The notes under the pieces are model-generated. The model was not told the origin of the DNA. It saw only the letters and a program-made list of their open reading frames with translations, and did no database searches. A stretch of 64,000 nt of DNA from Telluria beijingensis (GTDB taxonomy: Bacteria > Pseudomonadota > Gammaproteobacteria > Burkholderiales > Burkholderiaceae_D): the NCBI RefSeq assembly GCF_030770395.1, contig NZ_CP132480.1, positions 3,915,759 through 3,979,758 on the forward strand. Reading direction: 5' to 3'. This document shows, piece by piece, positions 51,562-59,877 of this stretch (position 1 is its first letter; every line of letters starts with the position of its first letter). The translations under genes were made by a program, and so were the position numbers.

Positions 51562-51634
51562 ATGCACAAAAGCGGCTGCTTCGACGACGCCGGCACGGGC
51601 GAAGAATTGTTCAACTTGTGAACATGCACGAAAA
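51562..51634. promoter_or_regulatory. Operator-like repeats between cdaR-type gene and second MFS gene
   Basis: The 207-base divergent gap holds ATGCACAAAA at 51562-51571 and ATGCACGAAAA at 51624-51634, and a perfect inverted repeat TGTTCA-5-TGAACA at 51608-51624. These may be CdaR sites. The first MFS copy has the same GCCGATAAT segment before its start as this one. Confidence 0.35.
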
Positions 51635-51737
51635 ATGCCGGCGAAATCATGCCGCTGTTTGTGCGTGTCGCCGACGCTGGAAGTCCCTTGTTTGGCCGAT
51701 AATCTGGTGGATCACTTATTAGAAAATCGGAGACAGC

Positions 51738-53069
51738 ATGAGCACCACCGCAAGCACATCCGGCAACCAGGGCGGCTTTGCTGCGGCCCTGCTCGACGGC
51801 GCCTACCGCAAGGCCACCTGGCGCCTGATCCCCTTCATCTTCGTCTGCTACCTGTTCAACTACCTGGACCGGGTCAACGTCGGCTTCGCCAAGCTCGAGA
51901 TGCTCGACGCCCTGCAGCTCAGCGAAACCGTGTACGGCCTGGGCGCCGGCATCTTCTTCATCGGCTACGTCACCTTCGGGGTGCCGAGCAACCTGATCCT
52001 GCACCGGCTCGGCGCGCGGCGCTGGATCGCCATCATGATGATGGCCTGGGGCACTCTGTCGGCCTGCATGCTGTTCGTGACCACGCCGATGGAATTCTAT
52101 GTGCTGCGCTTCTTCACCGGCGTGGCCGAAGCCGGCTTCTTCCCCGGCATGGTGCTGTACTTCACCAAGTGGTTCCCGGCCCACAAGCGCGGCCAGGTGA
52201 TGGCGCTGTTCATGTCGGCGATCCCCGTTTCGGGCCTGATCGGCGGCCCGCTGTCGGGCTGGATGCTGAGCCACTTCGCCCACGGCCAGGGCGGCATGGA
52301 TGGCTGGCAGTGGCTGTTCCTGCTGCAAGGCCTGCCGACCGTGTTCCTGGGCGTGGCGGTGTTCTTCTACCTGAACGACGGCATCCAGCAGGCCGGCTGG
52401 CTCACCGATGAAGAAAAGACGGCGATGCAGGATGCGCTCGACCAGGACGAGAAGCAGCGCGCGACAGGCTTGCACGCCGTGCATTCCTTCGGCGCCGTGC
52501 TGCGCGACTGGCATGTGTGGATGCTGGGCTTCATCTACTTCAGCATCCAGATGGGCGTCTACGCGATCAACTTCTGGCTGCCCTCGATCATCAAGTCGCT
52601 CGGCTTCGAGAGCGCGACCACGGTCGGCTGGCTGAGCGCGATTCCCTACCTGTTCGCCGGCGTGTTCATGGTGCTGGTGGGCCGCTCGGCCGACCGCCGG
52701 CGCGAACGCCGCTGGCACCTGTCGGCGCCCCTGCTGATGGCGCTGGTAGGCCTGCTGCTGGCCGCGAATTTCTCGAGCAATGCCGTGATCGTGCTGGCCG
52801 GCCTGAGCCTGGCGACGATGGGCGCGCTGACCGGCCTGCCGATGTTCTGGCCACTGCCGGCGGCCTTTCTCGGCAGCGCGGCGGCGGCCGGCGGCCTGGC
52901 CCTGATCAATTCGATGGGCCAGGTGGCCGGTTTCGTCAGCCCCTTCCTGGTCGGCTGGATCAAGGACGCCACCGGCAGCACCGACGTCGCCCTGTATATC
53001 CTGTCGAGCGTGCTGTTCGTCGGCGCCATGCTGGTGCTGGTGGTGCCGGCGCGCCTGGTCAACCGTTGA
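51738..53069 (+). CDS. MFS transporter, anion:cation symporter type (copy 2)
   Basis: A carrier of 443 residues, by eye roughly 80 to 85 percent identical to the protein at 49061, with the largest differences in the N-terminal tail and the central cytoplasmic loop (about residues 215-250). CGGAGACAGC precedes the ATG, almost as in copy 1. It lies 14 bases before the glycerate kinase gene and so is probably co-transcribed with it, giving uptake and first phosphorylation of glycerate or related diacid products. Confidence 0.93.
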   Translation: MSTTASTSGNQGGFAAALLDGAYRKATWRLIPFIFVCYLFNYLDRVNVGFAKLEMLDALQLSETVYGLGAGIFFIGYVTFGVPSNLILHRLGARRWIAIMMMAWGTLSACMLFVTTPMEFYVLRFFTGVAEAGFFPGMVLYFTKWFPAHKRGQVMALFMSAIPVSGLIGGPLSGWMLSHFAHGQGGMDGWQWLFLLQGLPTVFLGVAVFFYLNDGIQQAGWLTDEEKTAMQDALDQDEKQRATGLHAVHSFGAVLRDWHVWMLGFIYFSIQMGVYAINFWLPSIIKSLGFESATTVGWLSAIPYLFAGVFMVLVGRSADRRRERRWHLSAPLLMALVGLLLAANFSSNAVIVLAGLSLATMGALTGLPMFWPLPAAFLGSAAAAGGLALINSMGQVAGFVSPFLVGWIKDATGSTDVALYILSSVLFVGAMLVLVVPARLVNR

Positions 53070-53083
53070 TACTGGAGCGCACC

Positions 53084-54232
53084 ATGAAGATTGTCATTGC
53101 TCCCGATTCGTTCAAGGAAAGCCTGTCGGCGCTCGAGGCAGCGAGCGCCATCGAGGCCGGCTTTCGAGAAGTGTTTCCCGACGCCACCTATGTCAAAGTG
53201 CCGGTGGCCGATGGCGGCGAAGGTACCGTCGAGGCCATGATTGCCGCCACCGATGGCCGCCGCGTCGATTTGCAGGCCACCGGCCCGCTGGGCCGACCGG
53301 TCGACGCCTTTTATGGCCTGACTGGCGGCGATAATGTGATCGCAGTGATCGAGATGGCCGCCGCCAGCGGCCTTGAACTGGTAGCGCCTGGCGAGCGCGA
53401 TCCATTACGGGCCACCAGCCGCGGCACAGGTGACCTGATCCGCGCCGCGCTCGACGCTGGCGCGCGCCGCTTCATCCTGGGCGTGGGCGGCAGCGCCACC
53501 AACGATGGCGGGGCCGGCATGCTGCAGGCACTGGGCGTCGGCCTGTTCGACGCGCAAGGAGCGCAACTGGCGCCGGGTGGCGCTGCGTTGGCGGCCCTCG
53601 ATCGGATCGATGTGTCCGGGCTCGACTCGCGCATCAAGGAAAGCGTGTTCGAGGTGGCCTGCGACGTGAGCAATCCACTGGTGGGCCCCACAGGCGCATC
53701 CGCGGTCTTCGGCCCGCAGAAGGGGGCCACGCCGGACATGGTGGCACAACTCGACGCCAACCTGCGCCACTATGCAAGCGTGATCGTGCGCGACCTGGGA
53801 CAGGACGTGGCCGACGTTCCGGGCGCCGGCGCCGGCGGCGGCATCGCCACGGCGATGCTGGTATTCCTGCACGGGCGCCTGCGTCCGGGCAGCGAGATCG
53901 TGACCGACGCGGTCGGCCTGGACGCGCAGGTAGCGCAGGCCGACCTGGTCGTCACCGGCGAAGGCCGCATCGACGGCCAGACCGTCAACGGCAAGACGCC
54001 GATCGGCGTGGCACGCGTGGCCCGGCGCCACGGCAAGCCGGTGATCGCCATCGGCGGCTGCCTGGCGAACGATGCAAGCGCGGTGCACGCCCACGGCATC
54101 GCCGCCACCTTCAGCACCGTCATGAAGGCGGGGACGGTGGCCGAGGCGCTGGCCGGCGCCCGCTTCAACCTGCACAGCGCGGCGCGCAATATCGCGGCCG
54201 CCGTCAAGCTGGGCATGGACCTGAAAAGCTAG
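53084..54232 (+). CDS. Glycerate kinase (GarK/GlxK type)
   Basis: Phosphorylates D-glycerate to phosphoglycerate; 382 residues. MKIVIAPDSFKESLSALEAA at the N-terminus, VPVADGGEGT near residue 42, GVGGSATNDGGAG near 130 and TGEGRIDGQT near 292 are the family's diagnostic blocks. The 2-phosphoglycerate-forming GarK/GlxK group is meant. Start ATG 53084 with CTGGAG upstream. Its C-terminal end overlaps the convergent Lrp gene by 4 bases. The CdaR-type regulator upstream fits a role in galactarate/glucarate/glycerate use. Confidence 0.95.
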   Translation: MKIVIAPDSFKESLSALEAASAIEAGFREVFPDATYVKVPVADGGEGTVEAMIAATDGRRVDLQATGPLGRPVDAFYGLTGGDNVIAVIEMAAASGLELVAPGERDPLRATSRGTGDLIRAALDAGARRFILGVGGSATNDGGAGMLQALGVGLFDAQGAQLAPGGAALAALDRIDVSGLDSRIKESVFEVACDVSNPLVGPTGASAVFGPQKGATPDMVAQLDANLRHYASVIVRDLGQDVADVPGAGAGGGIATAMLVFLHGRLRPGSEIVTDAVGLDAQVAQADLVVTGEGRIDGQTVNGKTPIGVARVARRHGKPVIAIGGCLANDASAVHAHGIAATFSTVMKAGTVAEALAGARFNLHSAARNIAAAVKLGMDLKS

Positions 54233-54705
54233 ATTGGCAACGGCGTGTCGACTTTTTTCAGGGTGCGCAGCACGAAGCTCGACTTGCTGTGGCGGATGCC
54301 GGGGATCTTGTACAGGCGTTCGCGCAGCAGGCGTTCGTAGTCGCGGGTGTCCTTGACCGCGATGCGCAGCAGGTAGTCGTAGTCGCCCGAGATCAGCGAC
54401 GCTTCGAGCACCTCGGGAATCGATTCGAGCGCGCGTCCGAATTCGTACAAGGTCTCTTCGCTGTGGCTGTCCAGGGTGACCTGGACGATCAGCGTGTCGT
54501 GATAGCCGAGGGTGGGCAGGTCGACCTTGACCGTGTAGGCCTGCAGCGCCCCGCAATCGCTCATGCGCTTGATGCGGTTCCAGCACGAGGTGGTCGACAG
54601 GCCGACCGCGGCGCTGATCTCCTGCAGCGGCGTGCGCGAGTCGCGCAGCAGGATGCCGAGGATGGCGAGATCGCTGGCATCGAAAGATTTTTTGTCCTGG
54701 CTCAT
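54229..54705 (-). CDS. Lrp/AsnC family transcriptional regulator
   Basis: A regulator of 158 residues. DASDLAILGILLRDSRTPLQEISAAVGLSTTSCWNRIKRM is the N-terminal helix-turn-helix; the rest is the RAM ligand domain with EVLEASLISGDYDYLLRI. It is divergent from the acetolactate synthase gene across only 59 bases, which suggests amino-acid-responsive control of that gene. It overlaps glycerate kinase at the far end. Confidence 0.93.
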   Translation of the reverse strand: MSQDKKSFDASDLAILGILLRDSRTPLQEISAAVGLSTTSCWNRIKRMSDCGALQAYTVKVDLPTLGYHDTLIVQVTLDSHSEETLYEFGRALESIPEVLEASLISGDYDYLLRIAVKDTRDYERLLRERLYKIPGIRHSKSSFVLRTLKKVDTPLPI

Positions 54706-54764
54706 ATTCCGTGAAAATTGTTCAGGTAATTCACCAATTCTAGCGGAAAATATGAAGCACTTTC

Positions 54765-56570
54765 ATGTCTTTCGTCGATAGACTTCAAGGCATGAAACCA
54801 CATCCCGAATTCCTGCCCCCGTCCACCGGCAAGGTCGCGCTGACCGGCGCCGGCCTGCTGCTCGATACCCTGGTCGCCTGCGGCGTCGATACCGTGTTCG
54901 GCTATCCCGGCGGCGCCGTGCTGCCGCTGTACGATGCGCTGGCCCAGGATGGCCGCCTGCGCCATATCCTGGTGCGCCACGAACAGGCCGCCGTCCACGC
55001 GGCGCAGGGATATGCGCGTTCCACCGGCCGGCTGGGCGTCGTGTTCGTGACGTCCGGACCGGGCATTGCCAACACCACCTCCGGCCTGCTGGACGCGCTG
55101 AGCGACTCGATTCCCGTGCTGTGCATCAGCGGCCAGGTCGCGACTACCTCAATCGGCACCGACGCCTTCCAGGAGTGCGACGCGCTCGGCATCTCGCGCA
55201 CGGTCACCAAGTGGAATACGCAAGTCCAGGCCACCCGCGACATCGTCGCCACGATCCGCCGCGCGGTGGGCGAGGCCACGGAAGGGCGTCCCGGCCCGGT
55301 GCTGGTGGACGTGCCCAAGGATATCCAGGCGCGCGCGGTGGACGCCGCGGACTTCGGGCGGCAAACGAAGCCGGCCCCGCAGCTGCGCGCCGCGAACGAC
55401 GATCCCGGTGGCCTGGATGCGGCCGCCGCGCTGATCCGCCATGCGCGGCGTCCCGTGTTCTACGGCGGCGGCGGCTTGATCAATTCCGGGTTCGATGCCT
55501 GCGCCGCTTTCACGCGCCTGGTGCGCTGGAAGAACGCGCCATGCACGCTGACCCTGATGGGACTTGGCGCCTTTCCGGCGTCCGACCCGCGCTGGCTCGG
55601 CATGCTGGGCATGCACGGCACGCTGGAAGCGAACCTGGCAATGCATGGCGCCGACCTGGTGGTATGCGTCGGCGCGCGCTTCGACGACCGGGTGACCGGG
55701 CAGCTGTCCGAATTCTGCCCGAACGCGAAGATCGTCCACGTCGACATCGACCCGCGTTCGATCGGTAAGGTGGTGGCGGCCGACGTCGGCCTGCGCGGCG
55801 ATTGCGGCGCCGTGCTGCGCGGCCTGCTCGACCGGCTGGCCGACCTGCGCCACGACCATTCCCTGCTGGCCGACTGGTGGCGCACGATCGACGGCTGGCG
55901 CGCCGCGCGCTGCCTGGACTACACGGCGCAGGCCGCGACCATCGTCCCGCAGCAGTTGATGGCCACGCTGGCCGGGCGCCTGGCGGGCAGGGAGGCAATC
56001 GTCTCGACCGACGTCGGCCAGCACCAGATGTGGGCGGCCCAGTACCTGGGCTTCGATGCGGCTCGGCGCTGGCTGACCTCGGGCGGCGCCGGCACCATGG
56101 GCTATGGCCTGCCGGCCGCGATCGGGGCCCAGGTGGCGCACCCGGACGCGCTGGTGGTGTGCGTCAGCGGCGACGCCTCGGTGCTGATGAATATCCAGGA
56201 ACTGGCGACCGCCGTGCAGCACCGCTGCCCGGTCAAGCTGGTCCTGTCGAACAACGGCTGCATGGGCATGGTGCGCCAGTGGCAGGAGCTGCACCATGGC
56301 GGGCGCTATAGCCACAGTTATTCCGAAGCCATGCCCGACTTCGTGGCCCTGGCGCGCGCCTTCGGCTGGGAGGCGCGGCGGGTCGAGCATCCCGGCCAGC
56401 TGGAAGAAGCGCTGGATGCCTGCCTGGCATCCGAGCGGCCCTACCTGCTCGACGTCGTCGTCGAGCAAACCGAGAACTGCTTCCCGATGATGCCGGCCGG
56501 GCGCGGGCACCATGAAATCATGCTGGGCAAGGATCGCTGGTATCGAAGCGACAGGACTTGCTCTTATTGA
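54765..56570 (+). CDS. ilvB: Acetolactate synthase large subunit
   Basis: A ThDP-dependent enzyme of 601 residues condensing pyruvate (or pyruvate and 2-oxobutyrate) for branched-chain amino acids. [20 protein letters not shown] starts the N-terminal domain, [15 protein letters not shown] has the catalytic Glu, and SGDASVLMN to [14 protein letters not shown] is the ThDP/Mg site. No small regulatory subunit gene follows. ATG 54765 and 54792 are both possible. The stop codon lies in a Fur box that serves the next gene. A catabolic form cannot be excluded. Confidence 0.88.
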   Translation: MSFVDRLQGMKPHPEFLPPSTGKVALTGAGLLLDTLVACGVDTVFGYPGGAVLPLYDALAQDGRLRHILVRHEQAAVHAAQGYARSTGRLGVVFVTSGPGIANTTSGLLDALSDSIPVLCISGQVATTSIGTDAFQECDALGISRTVTKWNTQVQATRDIVATIRRAVGEATEGRPGPVLVDVPKDIQARAVDAADFGRQTKPAPQLRAANDDPGGLDAAAALIRHARRPVFYGGGGLINSGFDACAAFTRLVRWKNAPCTLTLMGLGAFPASDPRWLGMLGMHGTLEANLAMHGADLVVCVGARFDDRVTGQLSEFCPNAKIVHVDIDPRSIGKVVAADVGLRGDCGAVLRGLLDRLADLRHDHSLLADWWRTIDGWRAARCLDYTAQAATIVPQQLMATLAGRLAGREAIVSTDVGQHQMWAAQYLGFDAARRWLTSGGAGTMGYGLPAAIGAQVAHPDALVVCVSGDASVLMNIQELATAVQHRCPVKLVLSNNGCMGMVRQWQELHHGGRYSHSYSEAMPDFVALARAFGWEARRVEHPGQLEEALDACLASERPYLLDVVVEQTENCFPMMPAGRGHHEIMLGKDRWYRSDRTCSY

Positions 56571-56587
56571 AAATGATTCTCATTCGC
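56569..56587 (+). promoter_or_regulatory. Fur box
   Basis: GAAAATGATTCTCATTCGC matches the 19-bp Fur consensus in 14 positions. It starts one base before the end of the acetolactate synthase stop codon and lies 38 bases before the PepSY reductase start. Iron-dependent repression of that gene is expected. Confidence 0.7.
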
Positions 56588-56624
56588 GATAAGATGCTGG
56601 TTTCGTCCACGATTCCTGCATCCG

Positions 56625-59057
56625 ATGCCGCCACCCGCGCTTGCCCGTTCCTCGCCCGCCGTCGTCACGCCGTCCGCGGCATTGTCCGCCCGGCGGCGCT
56701 GGCGCCTGCCGACCCTGCGCGAGGTCTGGTTCCAGCTGCACTGGTTCGTCGGCATCACGGCCGGCACCCTGCTGGCCGTGATCGGCCTGACCGGCGCCAT
56801 CCTCGCCTTCGAGGACGAGATCGTCGAGGCGCTCAATCCCGGCGTGTTCAGCGTCGCGCCGGAACAGCGTCCGCGCCTGGGTCCCGAGCAGATCCTGCTG
56901 GCGGCGCAGCAGGCCCGCCCCGGCATGCGGGTCGCCAGCCTGACCTTCAAGTCCGAGGCGGACAGCAGCGCCAGCGTGCGCTTCGCGCCGCCGCCGGGCG
57001 AGCGGCGCGGCCCTGAAATCCACATCCATCCCTATAGCGGCGCGCTGCTGCCCGCGGCCCGGGGCGAGGCGTTCTTCCAGTTCGTCGATTCGACCCACCG
57101 CTGGCTGCTGCTGCCGCGCGCCCCGGGCCGCATCGTGCTCGGCATCCTGGCCCTGTGCCTGGTCGGCCTGGCGCTCAGCGGCCTGTACCTGCGCTGGCCG
57201 CGCAACAAGGACTGGCGCAGCTGGCTGACCTTCAACACGAAGCTGCGCGGGCGTTCCTTCCTGTGGGCGCTGCATGCGATCGCCGGCACCTGGGCCCTGG
57301 TCGCCTACCTGGTGGTGGCCGGCACGGGACTGTACTGGAGTTTCGACATCGTGCGCGGCACCTTGCAGGACTGGGCCGGCACGCCGTCGTCGCAGCCACG
57401 CGAGGGCAGGTCCGCCGCCGTGCGCGGCGAGGGCGGCCTGGCGCCGGCCTGGCAGGCGTTCGTCGCCAGGGCCCCGGACTGGTCGAACGCCACCATCCGC
57501 CTGCCGGAGCGCGGAAGCGGCGCCTACCAGCTGACCTGGGTGGCGCAGGATGCACCGCACGACCGCGCCCGCAACCGCATGACGCTCGGCGCCGACGGCA
57601 CGGTGCGCCAGGACGAGCGCCATGCCGACATGAGCACCGGCCAGCGCGCCTTGAGCACCATCCGGCCGCTGCACACCGGGACGTATTTCGGCTTGCCGGG
57701 GCGGATCGTCATGATGCTGGCCAGCCTGGCCCTGCCGGGTTTCGCGATCACCGGCTGGATGCTGTACCTCGGCCGCCGGCGCCAGAAGCGTGCGCTGGCG
57801 CGCGAACGCAGCCTGGCCGCGCAGGCCGGCGCGCATACCTCCGGCGCGCCGGTGCTGGTGGCCTTCGCGACCCAGGGCGGCCAGGCCGAAAGGATCGCGC
57901 TGCACAGCGCCGCCGCCTTGCGCGCCGGCGGCCGCGCGGTCGACCTGCGCGCGGTGTCGGCACTGGCGCCGGGCGACCTGGCCGGCTACGGGCAGGCGCT
58001 CTTCGTGGCCAGCACCTTCGGCGAAGGCGAGGCGCCGGATGCCGCGCGCCGTTTCAGCCGCGAGCTGGAGGCGTGGCAGTCCATGTTCGACGATTGCCGC
58101 TTCGCCGTGCTGGCGCTGGGCGACCGCAACTACGCCCAGTTCTGCGGCTACGGCCACGCGCTGCAGCTCCGCTTGCTGGCGCTGGGCGGCGCGCCGCTGT
58201 TCCCGCTGGTCGAAGTCGACCAGGGCGACCCGGTAGCGCTAGCGCGCTGGATGCAGGCGCTGGGCGGCCTCGGCGCCGCCGCCGGCGCGCTGCCGCCAGC
58301 CGCCGAGGATGCCGCGTTTTCCGACTGGGTGCTGCATTCGCGGCGCCTGCTCAACCCCGGCAGCCTGGGTGCGCCGCTGTACGACATCGCCCTGCGGCCT
58401 GCCGCGGATGCGCGCTGGCAGCCGGGCGACCTGATCGAGGTCGCCGTTCCCGCAGCGCCTTCGGCGCCGCGCCGCTACTCGATCGCCAGCGTGCAGGAAG
58501 ATGGCGCGGTGGAGCTGCTGGTGCGCCAGCAGCGTTACGCGCAAGGGCTTGGCCTGGCGTCCGGCTGGCTGACCGAACAGATGGCAATCGGCCAGGCGGT
58601 GCAGGCCCGCCTGGTCGCCAATCCGGGCTTCCACGCGCCGGTCGACGACGTACCTTGCATCTATATCGGCAACGGCTCCGGCATGGCGGGCCTGCGCGGA
58701 CACCTGCGCGGCCGGGCCGCGATGGGACGGCGCCGCAACTGGCTGCTGTTCGGCGAGCGCCAGCGCGCCATCGACAGCCTGTGCGAGGCCGAACTCGCGG
58801 TCTTGCGGGCCGAGGGCATGCTGCCGGAGCTCGACCTGGCGTTCTCGCGCGACCCCGGGCCCGAATACGTGCAGGACCGGCTGCATGCGCGCGCCGACCT
58901 GCTGCGCCAGTGGATCGACGACGGCGCCGTGATCCACGTCTGCGGCAGCCTGCAGGGCATGGCCGGTGCGGTGCACGAGGCGCTGGTCGCCATCCTTGGA
59001 CAGGCCCTGGTCGAGCGCCTGATGGATACTGGCCGCTACCGGCGCGACGTCTATTGA
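56625..59057 (+). CDS. PepSY-type membrane reductase fused to flavodoxin and NADPH-cytochrome-reductase-like domains
   Basis: A fused protein of 810 residues. The N-terminal 400 residues form a PepSY-associated membrane domain with four helices (FQLHWFVGITAGTLLAVIGLT; RIVLGILALCLVGLALSG; LWALHAIAGTWALVAYLVVAG; RIVMMLASLALPGFAIT) and His residues that can hold hemes. A flavodoxin domain begins near 408 (VLVAFATQGGQAERIAL), then FAD (RRYSIAS) and NAD(P) domains (IGNGSGMAGLRGHLRGRA) complete a reductase. Relatives reduce ferric siderophores at the inner membrane. The Fur box upstream agrees. Confidence 0.9.
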   Translation: MPPPALARSSPAVVTPSAALSARRRWRLPTLREVWFQLHWFVGITAGTLLAVIGLTGAILAFEDEIVEALNPGVFSVAPEQRPRLGPEQILLAAQQARPGMRVASLTFKSEADSSASVRFAPPPGERRGPEIHIHPYSGALLPAARGEAFFQFVDSTHRWLLLPRAPGRIVLGILALCLVGLALSGLYLRWPRNKDWRSWLTFNTKLRGRSFLWALHAIAGTWALVAYLVVAGTGLYWSFDIVRGTLQDWAGTPSSQPREGRSAAVRGEGGLAPAWQAFVARAPDWSNATIRLPERGSGAYQLTWVAQDAPHDRARNRMTLGADGTVRQDERHADMSTGQRALSTIRPLHTGTYFGLPGRIVMMLASLALPGFAITGWMLYLGRRRQKRALARERSLAAQAGAHTSGAPVLVAFATQGGQAERIALHSAAALRAGGRAVDLRAVSALAPGDLAGYGQALFVASTFGEGEAPDAARRFSRELEAWQSMFDDCRFAVLALGDRNYAQFCGYGHALQLRLLALGGAPLFPLVEVDQGDPVALARWMQALGGLGAAAGALPPAAEDAAFSDWVLHSRRLLNPGSLGAPLYDIALRPAADARWQPGDLIEVAVPAAPSAPRRYSIASVQEDGAVELLVRQQRYAQGLGLASGWLTEQMAIGQAVQARLVANPGFHAPVDDVPCIYIGNGSGMAGLRGHLRGRAAMGRRRNWLLFGERQRAIDSLCEAELAVLRAEGMLPELDLAFSRDPGPEYVQDRLHARADLLRQWIDDGAVIHVCGSLQGMAGAVHEALVAILGQALVERLMDTGRYRRDVY

Positions 59058-59157
59058 TCCTGTTCTTCCACGCACCCGGCCATCGCCGGTAGCGGCCCGA
59101 GCCATTCTTCTGGGGGAGGCGCCAGCAGGGTGCGGCGGCTGTCGCTATACTGCGCGG

Positions 59158-59748
59158 ATGAATCAAGACCCTTCCTGCGCCGGCGCCGATTTCCATACCC
59201 TGGTGGCGGCGCGCCGCAACTTCACGCTGCGGCGCCTGCATGCGCCGGGGCCCGACGACGCCGCGCTGGTGCGCCTGGTCGAAGCCGCCGCTCATGCGCC
59301 CGACCACGGCCTGTTGCGGCCCTGGCGTTTCGTGCTGGTCCCGCAGGCGCGCCGGGCCGACCTGGGCCAGGTGTTTGCCGACGCCCTGGCCGAGCGCGAT
59401 CCGGACTGCGGCCAGGAGGCGCTGGACAATGCGCGCGACAAGGCGTTTCGCGCGCCCTGCCTGCTGGTGGCCGTGCTGCGCGACGAGGCGGGACCGAAGG
59501 CGATTCCCGTGGCTGAAAAACTGGTGTCGCTCGGCTGCGCGCTGCAGAACCTGCTGCTCGCGGCCGGGGCGGAAGGCTATGCCAGCGGCCTGGCCAGCGG
59601 AGCCGCCATGGACAGTCCCGGTATGCGCGGCCTGCTGCGCCTGGCGCCGCACGAGACCGCGATCTGCTTCATCGGCCTGGGCACCGCGGCCACCGGTAAA
59701 CCGCCGCGCCCGCGGCCGGACGCGGCGGAGTTCCTGAGCAGCCTGTGA
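59158..59748 (+). CDS. Nitroreductase family protein, YdjA-like
   Basis: An FMN-dependent NAD(P)H oxidoreductase of 196 residues. APDHGLLRPWRFVLV near residue 45, RAPCLLVAVL, EKLVSLGCALQNLLLAA and GTAATGKPPRPRP at the end match E. coli YdjA-type proteins, the shortest nitroreductases. The physiological substrate of this group is unclear. It follows the PepSY reductase by 100 bases and may use a separate promoter. Confidence 0.92.
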   Translation: MNQDPSCAGADFHTLVAARRNFTLRRLHAPGPDDAALVRLVEAAAHAPDHGLLRPWRFVLVPQARRADLGQVFADALAERDPDCGQEALDNARDKAFRAPCLLVAVLRDEAGPKAIPVAEKLVSLGCALQNLLLAAGAEGYASGLASGAAMDSPGMRGLLRLAPHETAICFIGLGTAATGKPPRPRPDAAEFLSSL

Positions 59749-59877
59749 CGCAAGAGCGAGGACTTCCGCGCAATTCTCATTGAAAACGGTACTTTCCTGC
59801 GCGACAACAAATCGCGCTTGCTGTACTATTTGCGGCTATACCCAACCGGATGGGCCAACCATGGCGCGCATCGATCG

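Noticed and set aside
51531..52718. Upstream extension of the CdaR-type open frame
   Set aside because: It is antisense to the second MFS gene, low in complexity and His/Gln-rich; the family N-terminus begins at 51530.
59770..59790. Second Fur box before the hybrid kinase
   Set aside because: CAATTCTCATTGAAAAC only partly matches the consensus on either strand, clearly weaker than the site at 56569.
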